Source: Cryptomeria japonica (taxonomy: Eukaryota > Streptophyta > Pinopsida > Cupressales > Cupressaceae). Taken from it: a stretch of 64,000 nucleotides of DNA. The stretch covers positions 458,206,072 through 458,270,071 of the forward strand of contig NC_081406.1 of assembly GCF_030272615.1 (NCBI RefSeq). Reading direction: 5' to 3'. The notes beneath the pieces were generated by a model that had not been told where the DNA came from, searched no databases, and saw nothing but the letters and a program-made list of their open reading frames with translations. Shown here piece by piece: positions 34,435 through 42,852 of the stretch (the first letter of the stretch is position 1; the number at the start of each line of letters is the position of its first letter). A program made the position numbers and the translations under genes.

Positions 34435-35573
34435 ATGGAGGAATACAGTTTGAGGGAACTTACTCAATAGCTCACTAAGTCTGAGCAAGCCTATGATGAT
34501 CTTATGGTCAAATAGAAGGCATCTCAAGTAAAAAGGAGAGAACATGCAGAAAAGCTGATGGAGCTATTTGAAAGTAGTTTCGAAGATGAAGCTAATATGG
34601 AAGCCATGATTGCAGAAGTGAATAAGCTGAATGATTCAAACTCCAATCTGAGAAAGGAGTTGGAAGGACTGACTATCCGATTTATTCAAGAGCTTGAAAA
34701 CCGTAGGAAAGTTGAAGATCGAGTAAAGGACAGAGATCATGAGATCTCCAAGTTGAAACAAGAGATTAGTGCACTGAATGCTCGCCTTCATGAGAGTAGG
34801 ATGGAAAAGGAAGACATGCAAGGTGAACTGAACATAGCCGTCTTTGAAAATACAAGTCTAATGGAGACAAATACTGCTATTTCCAAAGAACTCTCTGAGT
34901 CAAAGGAAATACTTGCTAAGTTTGGCAAAAGTACTGTCAAGCTAGAGCAAAAGCTTAAGTCATCTAGACTGGCAAAGAATACCAATGGTCTTGGTTTCTC
35001 TGGACATGAGGAAGGAGAATCCTCAGGAACAAATGCCGAAGCATCAAAGAAGCAACTGGCACTCAAAGGAAAAGGTAAGGAAAAATTCAAACCTGTTTGC
35101 TTTAACTGTCTTAAAGAAGGACACACTGCCAATGTATGTAGGAGCAAAGCCTACAATAATTTTCCATATTTTATCAACAATGTGCCTAGATCCAATAAGT
35201 TCGATGGTCATTGTTATGCATGCAACAAGTTTGGGCATAGAGCATTTGAATGTAGGTCTATCATGAACAATACCAGAAGATATCCTCAGAGGACCCAAGG
35301 AGCTAGTCCAGAATATTTTGTAAACTAGAACCCTAACTGGTTCGATGCTTGCAATAATCAGTCAAGCAACAATGGTTATCAACCGGGTCACATTGCAAGA
35401 TTCTGCAGAAGTAGAAAGAGTATATCTGATGATATACCAGTCACTCAGAAAGTTGAAGTTGATGTTGAAAAAGTTCAAGTGGACATGAACAAAACCTGGA
35501 AGAAGAAACTAATAATGTTGGAAGAGGAACCAATTTTTGCACCTAGTGTAGAAATATTGGAACCGGTAAACTA
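34435..35573 (+). pseudogene. Copia-2 gag-like ORF with coiled coil and zinc knuckles
   Basis: Starts MEEYSLRELTQ. Stops TAG near 34468 and 34513 interrupt the first 40 codons; from 34558 to 35328 it is open. A long coiled coil (NSNLRKELEGL ... KLKQEISALNARLHESRM) is followed by two zinc knuckles of the CX2CX4HX4C type, CFNCLKEGHTANVC and CYACNKFGHRAFEC, and a third decayed one ending GHIARFC. This looks like the C-terminal, RNA-binding side of a copia gag. The usual copia capsid motifs are not evident. The frame runs to 35573, after which no pol follows. It could still allow RNA packaging into particles made by another element. Confidence 0.75.
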
Positions 35574-35586
35574 AGCTCCAAAGAAA

Positions 35587-35600
35587 CTTAGGGGGAGCAA
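35587..35600 (+). other. Polypurine-tract-like word upstream of Copia-2 accessory ORF
   Basis: CTTAGGGGGAGCAA. The same 14 bases recur at 39153-39166, near the 3' LTR. Confidence 0.5.
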
Positions 35601-35756
35601 ACGGTGAAATGATTGTGAACCCCCGATTACATCGGTAAAAGACCTTAACCAATATGTGATACCTGTCACTTGGCAGAAGACCGGAAATGGTAAAGGAGGC
35701 AAATTAAGGTTTTCGCCCTAATAGAAGAGCATTAATGGTGGTAGGTGAGAGACATG

Positions 35757-35764
35757 TATAAAAG
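35757..35764 (+). promoter_or_regulatory. Internal TATA-like box before the Copia-2 accessory ORF
   Basis: TATAAAAG, 232 bases before the ATG at 35996 with a purine-rich leader between. The spacing fits a separate transcript for the ORF. Inferred; no expression evidence. Confidence 0.4.
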
Positions 35765-35995
35765 AATATTTCAAATCATTTCTCACTATCTATTTTCGAG
35801 CAAAGAAAAGGCGATTTGAGCTAAGATTGCAAGAAATTGATAAATCTTGAAGGAGATTCAAATCCAGTTTGCAAGCGGTCGTGGAGAACACAAAGTGGTG
35901 ATTCGGCAATCGACGGAGAGTGGAGTGAAGTAGAATACGGAAGCCCTAAATTTACGTTGTAAAGGTATTTTTTGTGTTCTTGAAAATACTCAACA

Positions 35996-38637
35996 ATGGC
36001 TTCCGCATCTCATACCAGCTCTAGTACATCCATTGAGTCAGAAAGTTTTATTCAGAGGAAGTCCAAATATAATGCCTTATTAGAAGTTTCGGTTGGAGTC
36101 ATAGTTGAAGAAGGAATTTTTGATTATATTGATTGGAAATTAGAAGACCTAGGGTCTTTACCTATTCACACCTAGTTAGGTTTATTTTGCAGCAAGGACA
36201 AAAAGATCAAACCGGAGTTTAGTATCCTAGAGAAGAAGAAACTCCATAATGCAGTATACTTTCTAGAAGATTTTATGGAGGATCACATCAGGATCATTTT
36301 GAGCAGAGTCCACAGTGACAAGATGTACCTGGAGAAGATGCATGATATCACGCCTCAGGCAATTCATGCAGTCACCGATTTTTGCAACATAGGGGAAATG
36401 CCAACCCTAAGAATGGTAAGCAACACTAAAATGGCCAAGCTCACCGGTTCAACAAGTGACTCACGAGGTATGACAGTTAATCCTATCAAGGATGATCTCA
36501 TGAAATACGCCTGCATGTTGATAGGCTACAGAATGTTTTCAGCTAGCAGGATTAATTTTGTATCTACTGCAGTAGTAAATGCCGCTTACCGGATGATTAA
36601 AGAGGATGCATCTTTTGACTTATGCACCGGTATGCAGAGGCAACTCCTGTTGAATCTAAAGGTGATCAAACAGGACAATGCACTAAGGTTTAAGTTTGGA
36701 CAACTACTGATAGGGTTGTTCTTCTATTTCCAAGGCTACTTTCCTAGAGTAGGAGATGTCTAGTGGTCTCCTGAACAACCAGTAACCAAGCAAATCAAGG
36801 AAAGCATACAAGCCATTGGAACTGGATGAGTCAAATGGTAAGGATATTAGGTGATATAGTTAAGAAATATGAAGATGACATCTGTTTCACCATTCAGGTG
36901 GACAAATGTTTAATGGAGTCTGTTGAGCCTAGAATGGAGGAAGTAGAGCCAATGGGCTATGAAGTTATGTATGATATGCTCGAAGGGTATGCCTCAACCC
37001 TTATTGCCTTGCCTCTTGATCCAAAGGCTAAAAGGACTAGAACCTACTTGGAGAGGATTGCACTAGCTGAAGAACCATCGGTTAAGAAAGGAAAAGAACC
37101 GACAGCTAAGAAAGCCAAAGCAGTGCCTGCAGCATCGACACTAGCTACCACTACAACTCCAAGAGTGACCAAGTGGTCACCGACAAAGAAGAAACTAGAG
37201 GAGACAATGGCAAAATTCTTTGAAAGAAAAAGGAAGATGAAGACAAATGAACTAGACTCTGAAGAGACCAAGTCTAATGAAAAGCCAAAGAAGGCCAGAC
37301 AGACAAAGAAAATGAAGAAGAATGAACTGGCAGCATCCGCACTAGTAAATATTGACATCTCCTCATACAAACCTTTAACACATTTTCAAAGGACAGTTAA
37401 GAATATTAGGAGAAAATTGATTCATGATTTAGTAGATTATTATGATGATTTTAGTGATGAGGAAAAGGAAGAAGTATTACAGGAAATCATCATTTATTTA
37501 TGTAAAAATGACCGGTCACCATTAGAGATTAAATATCAGACACCAGAATCTTTATTTAAAGCATTAGATAATAAATGGTGCAAGAACAAGAAGAGAAGAA
37601 GAAGAGAGATGAAGATGAGAAAAAGAGAAAAGAGGAAGAGAAGAGAAAAGAGGAAGAGGAGAAATGAAAAGATGAAGAAGAGAAGAAGCAAGAAGAGGAA
37701 AGGAAGAAGAAAGAAGAAGAGGATAAGGAAGAGAAGAGGAAGAAAGAAGAAGAAGGAAGAGGAAGAAAAGAAGAAGAAGGAAGAGGAAGAGAATAAGGAA
37801 GAGGAAGAAAAGAAGAAGGAAGAGGAAGAAAAGAAGAAGAAGGAAGAGGAAGAGAAGAAAAAGATGGACGAAGAATAAAAGAAGAAGAAGGAAGAAAAAG
37901 AGAAAGAAGAGGAAAAGAGGAAAGAAGAAGACAAGGAACAAAAGAAAGAAGTAGAGAAAAGGAAGAAGGTAGAAGCACACAAGGCAGAAAAAACATTGGA
38001 GAGCACTCAGATGGAGACTCCGAAGGAAACTGGGAGTCAAGCCAAACCAGCTGATATCTCCAGTCCTATCGATCTCCAATCTGCAAGTGAGTCGGAGTTT
38101 GTGCAAAGCATCAAGGTTGGTCAAGAGCACCTTGAGATCATTTGCAGGAAAAAGGAAGAGGACATAATTCAGGCGGCTGTAGACACCCTTACTGGTTTTA
38201 TCCCCGGTACCAATCTTCCTGACACTGAATCATCACTAGCACAACTCAAACTACTATGTATTGTAGTGCATGATCAGGTGCAGAGCCTAGAAGAAGGAGC
38301 TGAGGCAAATGTCAAGAAAGAGCATCAAAAGGCTCTTAACATTGCTCTGGTGAAAAAGATGAATGAGCTTAGGACTGAACTGCTGAAAGACCAGAAGGAC
38401 ATAAGGAATGCCTTGGATGAGGGAAACTTGCTACTAAGCAAAATCTGTCAACCTCATCTTTTTTGTGACGATGTGCTAGCTAAGAAGCAACAGCTTCAAA
38501 TGGACTTACAGTCCTACTTGGGCACATTTAAGACACCTTATGATTCCTTTGCAACATATGGGCAAACCGTTCACTGGTTCCAGATCCAGTCAGCCAAAAT
38601 AGAGCAAGAGATCAGTACACGATCTAAAGATTTGTAG
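35996..38637 (+). pseudogene. Copia-2 accessory ORF with lysine/glutamate-rich segment
   Basis: About 880 codons from MASASHTSSSTS to a TAG at 38635. Damage: TAG at 36173 and 36761, one frameshift near 36820, TAA at 37876. The N-terminal half is globular: VIVEEGIFDYIDWKLED, then ITPQAIHAVTDFCNIGEMP, MKYACMLIGYRMFSASR, NAAYRMIKEDASFDLC, FKFGQLLIGLFFYFQGYFP. A basic region follows (KRTRTYLERIALAEE, KKGKEPTAKKAKAV), then PLTHFQRTVKNIRRKLIHD, then about 140 residues of almost only Lys, Glu and Arg, then a helical C-terminus (HQKALNIALVKKMNELRTEL). No enzyme motif. The pattern around ITPQAIHAVT resembles ISTEQQIAEVT in the Gypsy-2 ORF. Function unknown; the charged run could bind nucleic acid. Confidence 0.65.
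37725..37864 (+). repeat. Purine-only runs within the Copia-2 accessory ORF
   Basis: Two runs of 69 and 70 consecutive A/G bases (37725-37793, 37795-37864) separated by a single T, inside a nearly all-purine stretch from about 37565 to 37975. Degenerate GAAGAAGAGGAAGA units. Confidence 0.9.
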
Positions 38638-39243
38638 GAACTACAACTGGTTTTACTTCCACGTCTATAAATTCTTCAGAAGTGTTATCTGAACCTGGAT
38701 TGCTTGACAATCATGCAGGAGCTGAGAACAGTTGATGCCATGGAGGAATAGGTATACCAAATGCAAATAGAAAAAGAAGTAGCCACCTCTTTACTTGAGT
38801 CTTGGTCTCTATCAATGAAACAATTTTTGTAGGACTATAAATCAGTTTTTGACAAATATTATTCATTGTTGTCATAAACTTTTTATTTATATCAAATGGA
38901 AATAGGGTTGTTCAGCGATACTTTGTCATTGTTGGCAAAGGAGGAGAAGTATCTATTTTTGGTTTTAAAATTTTGATCTTCTGATACAGGGGGAGAAGTA
39001 CTCTATCTATTTTGAAGACGAATAGGGAGAAGCATCTATTTTTGAAATTTTGATATATGTTTTGATCTATGATATATGCTCTGATGTCTCAATGATTATG
39101 CTCTCTATGCAAAATTGCTATACATTGTGTTGATTAAGGGATAACGTATATGCTTAGGGGGAGCAATTTTGTTTATGGCAAGTTTTTGTTGAAAAACACT
39201 TAGATGTCAAAATTTTATTTTCCTAAGTGCTGCCATCAATGCC
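38638..39243 (+). other. Copia-2 3' untranslated region
   Basis: Non-coding. Contains GGGGGAGAAG-like words at about 38988 and 39028 and the CTTAGGGGGAGCAA repeat at 39153, typical of copia 3' regions. Confidence 0.55.
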
Positions 39244-39255
39244 AAAGGGGGAGAT
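39244..39255 (+). other. Copia-2 polypurine tract
   Basis: AAAGGGGGAGAT directly before the 3' LTR, identical to the Copia-1 tract. Confidence 0.85.
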
Positions 39256-40437
39256 TGTTGGCATTTTTTATGTTTATGTTGTGATTGTCATTGATGGACA
39301 CACACTTGTATTGACATCCCCTTTGTATGTATGAGCTAGAGCTCAACCGGTATTTGTTCCAACCGGTATGTTGTATTCTAGTCTTTAGACTAATGATTTT
39401 GCAGAATGTGTTTCCCGGTCTGAAGCGACATGATGACCCCAAGTGGTTCATAGATCTCAACTGGTACAAGGGAGCAAAGTGACACAACACATTCTTACTA
39501 GTCTTCATTTTTGTCAAACCGGCAACTGGTATTTTGTATGAACCGGTAATACTCTGTGATGAGTTACCAATCTGCATTTTGTGATGAGTTACCAACCCAC
39601 CGATTGATTGATGGTGCTGACACACTAACGGTGCTTTTTGTGTCGTGTTACTGAGTATGTCTAGATTCATTGAACCTAGGAAATTGTAATGTAATCCTAT
39701 TGGACCGACATGAAATCAGATTCCTTTAAAAGGACATCATGTCTAGGGTTTTGAGTTGTTGAGACTGTTGCTGAAAGGGTTTATGTTGTGGCTAGGGTTT
39801 AAGGTGATTGTTGAGTTGTTGTAAGAGCAATCTTATCTGAGAAGATTGAGTTGTAAATAGAAAGAGATAGAGAAGACTGAAGTAATGCCAGAGTGCATTA
39901 GCAGTGAACTATACTAGATCTAATCAAGCAGTTTGTGCTATAAGATAGATCAAACACTTATTGATTACTCACATCTTTGACAAGTCTATAGCCCTTAACT
40001 GGGTAGGCCTCAAAGCCTTTGTAAAATCCTCTAACAAGGTGGTTTGCTTCTATGAATCTAAAATCCTCTAACAAGGTAGTCTTTAATCGGACTTATCTCC
40101 TGACAGAGATTGAGATTCCTAACAGGATCTGTTCTGGTGAAGAACATTGTAAGACCTTAACCGGTCTTACCTTAACCGGTCTGGTTTCTATTCTATAGAT
40201 AGTGACTTGTGAGTTCCATCTCACCGTGGTTTATCCCAGTTGGGTTTCCACGTCAAATATCTTGTGTTATGGTTGTATTTCTTTTGTGGGTGAATGCTTT
40301 ATTCGCATTTTGGTTTGCATGTGTGATAACCGGTCTATCTGTTAGACTGTTTTACTGATTTATCTTTAGAATGTGTAAGTGTTTAAGGATAGATATTTTT
40401 GGCATACTAATTCACCCCCCCCTCTTTTTATTCATCA
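39256..40437 (+). repeat. Copia-2 3' LTR
   Basis: TGTTGGCATTTTTTATG to TTCATCA. Pairs with 33205-34384. Confidence 0.94.
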
Positions 40438-40442
40438 GCTAT
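40438..40442 (+). other. Copia-2 target-site duplication, right copy (GCTAT)
   Basis: Directly after the LTR end TTCATCA. Confidence 0.93.
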
Positions 40443-40849
40443 CATTGTATCCCAAGCCACATTTCATGCCCTCATTTCTAGTCCTGGATCCTAGAACACT
40501 CATCTCAATGCCTTCCAATCTCCCTCTCAATCATAGGGAACCAACTCCCCATCAATCGGCATCCGTAGTATCTTATACATATCCTCTAAAGTGATTGTCA
40601 TCTCACCCATCGAAAAATGAAACGTGCATGTCTTTGAGTTCCATCTCTCAGTTAATGTAGTCAACAAACCCATGTTTGCTTGAAACTTGGGCATATACAT
40701 AATATATTGCAATCTCATGGCCTCAACTACCACTCTATCCTCCACTATCAACTCTGGTCATAATCCCTGAGTCAAAGGATATCTCTCCCATGACTCGAGC
40801 ATTGATAGGTCCTCTTGCAGCCAATCAAATCAACTATGTCAATCCTAGT

Positions 40850-41320
40850 AGTACTCCCTGTTCATCACAAAGTGCTGCTTTTTTATCCTAGTGCTTATAT
40901 TTATCATACAGAACTCTATCCTAGTAGTACTCTTGGTTCATCACAAAGTGTTGCATTTATCTTATCTTTTAGGGCACCTACTTGAGTGCATCCTCTTGAG
41001 TATCTTAATCCAATTGACAACGTATGTTTTATCATAGAATTGTCAATTTCAGCCCAATCCAATTGACAACGTATGTTTTATCACATAATTTTCAATTTAT
41101 TTGGTACACCCTATTCATCACAAAGTGCCTTTCTCTATCCTATCTTAGGGCCTCTACTTGAGTGTATCTTCTTGAGTAGTTTCCTGATTGACAACGTATG
41201 TTCTATCACACAATTTTCAATCCTAGCCCTATCTACTATCCTAGTCTTCCCTAGAGGACCTATTTGAGTGTATCCTCTAAGAAGCTTATCCAATCGACAA
41301 TGTATGTTTATCACATAACT
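40850..41320. repeat. Degenerate repeats near the antisense mobile-domain gene start
   Basis: ATTGACAACGTATGTTTTATCA and variants occur at 41013, 41062, 41187 and about 41293. TTCATCACAAAGTG recurs at 40861, 40938 and 41113, and TTGAGTGTATCCTCT-like blocks lie between. Units are irregular, about 50-180 bases apart. Non-coding. Confidence 0.65.
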
Positions 41321-41329
41321 ATCGATTCG

Positions 41330-41560
41330 ACCTTGAAGGTGTAAACATGCTTTAAACTTACACAAATGTGCCTTCCTTGCACATACACGCCTGAAACACA
41401 TAGACGTGTCTCTATCTTTCATAAGCGCGCCTTCCCAATATAGACACGCTCGCATGTGGCACAAACGCCTTTGAAATCATAGACACATTTAAACTAGACA
41501 TAGACACACCTATCCTTCCCAGATGCGCTTGGCACCAACACAAACACACCTTAACTTTTT
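41330..41560. repeat. Degenerate short-unit repeat rich in AGACAC/GCGCC words
   Basis: ACACGCC, AGACACG, AGACACACC and GCGCCTTCCCA-like words recur roughly every 30-40 bases. It overlaps the leader of the antisense ORF; the encoded peptide shows no family signature. Confidence 0.5.
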
Positions 41561-42036
41561 TTCCCTCCACTTCACATTCTATATCCCTACCTAACATGCA
41601 TTTATGATAACATTTAATATACCAACATAAAAGGAGGTTTTGTGGTCCTCACCAGCTCTCTTGCATATGTTCGTCTCTGATATCGGTGAACATGGTCGAA
41701 TCAATGTACCAATGTCATCGCTACTGACTTCTCTCTACTCTCTCTGCACTCTGATCCCTTAGGTGTGTGGATGACAATGAGGATGTTTTCCCTCGTGGTC
41801 TATCTTATAGACTACCCTATCCCTAGTCTCTCGAGTCAGTCTTCTTTATCCCATGACTCTGTCACTCTATCCTATCTTGTTAGTCCTTTCTAGCCTTTCT
41901 TTCTTATCGAGAGATTGTCTGTGATGTTTTTAAACATTTTCATGCAATCTCTCGAGGGGGAATATCATTTCCATAATGGGGCAACTTTGTATCAGTTTAT
42001 CTTATCTTCTTTGAGTAAACACGACAAGCTACATTG

Positions 42037-42054
42037 TCTCAAAGAGGGGCAAGA
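42037..42054 (+). other. Element G polypurine tract
   Basis: TCAAAGAGGGGCAAGA directly precedes TGTAGATACC. Element E has the close equivalent CAAAGGGGCAAAA before TGTAGACACT. Confidence 0.7.
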
Positions 42055-42852
42055 TGTAGATACCTAAAACTGTCTTGTTTAATTAAATAAATATTTTTTA
42101 TTTATTTAAGTATTTAAGCCTAATTCTTCTATTAATTAAATATATCGTTAATTAATTAATTCATTCATTAATCCTCTTCTAAGTATTTCCTCATTTAAAT
42201 AAATACTTTTATTTATTTAAATTGTCCTTTTCCCAAATTAAATAAATACTTATTTGTCTAATCGATCCTATTTCCTCTACTAATTAAATAAATCTTTATT
42301 TATTTAATTAATTCATTATCCTTTTCTACCCATGACAGATGTCATTCATCTCTTAATTCCTACACTACCTACCCCCTTTATCATTTTATTATTTCCTCTA
42401 CCTACCCTCTAATCCTAGCCGACCATTTACCTTTACACCTCTTAATCTTATCCCTCCATTTCTTATAGCGTCTTCTATATAAGAGGATGCTTCTTTCATT
42501 ATGAACCCTAATCATTTGAATTAACTAATGAGCATTCTAATCGATCTTATGCAATCAAGACTTTTTTCTATCAAACTATCAACCACATTTCCATTCTTTG
42601 TTGAGCTCTTAAGAACACCTAAAATCTGAGAGAAAATATATCAACCAAGATCAATGGAGATAGGAAGAATGAAGATTCAAACTCTAGTTGATATGTGATG
42701 GTATAATCTTTTTGATTTTGTTTATTTGTATTGTCTCAGGTAATCTTCATATGTTATGGTGAATCTTTGTTATTGTTAGGCTAGGGTTTTGTGGTTGAAT
42801 TCATTTAGTCTTTCAATATTGTTGTTCCATTATCAACTTTTCACCATACACA
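42055..42852 (+). repeat. Element G 3' LTR (right end uncertain)
   Basis: Starts TGTAGATACCTAAAACTG after a polypurine tract. Strongly AT-rich to 42320, with repeated TTAATTAAATAAAT/ATTTATTTAA palindromes. A TATATAAG box lies at 42476. The right end is placed tentatively at CATACACA (42852), because no partner LTR is in the window. Confidence 0.6.
42476..42483 (+). promoter_or_regulatory. TATA-like box in element G LTR
   Basis: TATATAAG in TTCTATATAAGAGG. A GC-poor upstream region and downstream leader fit an LTR promoter. Confidence 0.5.

Larger units (their letters stand above)
33205..40437 (+). mobile_element. Copia-2: copia-like LTR element without pol, 7.2 kb
   Basis: LTRs of 1180 and 1182 bases, a TGGTATCAGAGC primer site, a polypurine tract, and target duplication GCTAT (33200-33204 and 40438-40442). 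Internal 4.9 kb holds a gag-like ORF with zinc knuckles and a long accessory ORF, but no protease, integrase, RT or RNase H motif. It would need enzymes from a related copia element. LTR divergence over the first about 440 bases is roughly 7 percent by hand count, higher than Copia-1. Confidence 0.93.
31991..41600 (-). pseudogene. Antisense plant-mobile-domain-like gene of element G (split by Copia-2)
   Basis: On the minus strand the coding order is 41600 to 40443, then 33199 to 31991. N-terminal part (40751-40527): LTERWNSKTCTFHFSMGEM then TITLEDMYKILRMPIDGE, the hallmark of the plant mobile domain (PF10536-type). Across the excised Copia-2 the frame is kept: VAWDTM, IAIGLALPVVLARVISG, MDRATRGLVVGWGRTLE, FAWGSCLLSQLCYKLHQFV, VGLGCGVT. 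Then CGQFNRRHWMPHGL and a coiled-coil tail. Several stops and a truncated C-terminus near 32015. Plant mobile domains occur in transposon proteins and a few host genes. Extra antisense ORFs are known in Tat-lineage elements. Molecular function unproven. Confidence 0.75.
28283..42852 (+). mobile_element. Element G: degraded Tat-like gypsy element, interrupted by the LINE and Copia-2
   Basis: On the + strand: gag C-terminus and protease (28283-29880), then no RT or integrase, then plant-mobile-domain sequence in both orientations, then a polypurine tract and LTR start at 42055. The 5' part lies beyond the LINE, outside the window. It lacks its polymerase here, so it was either non-autonomous or suffered a deletion. 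Whether gag-protease and the 42-kb LTR belong to one element is inferred from order, strand and shared Tat-like style. Confidence 0.6.

Noticed and set aside
37536-38130. Long minus-strand open frames rich in Ser, Phe and Leu
   Set aside because: They are the complement of the purine-rich Lys/Glu tract; the open frame follows from base composition.
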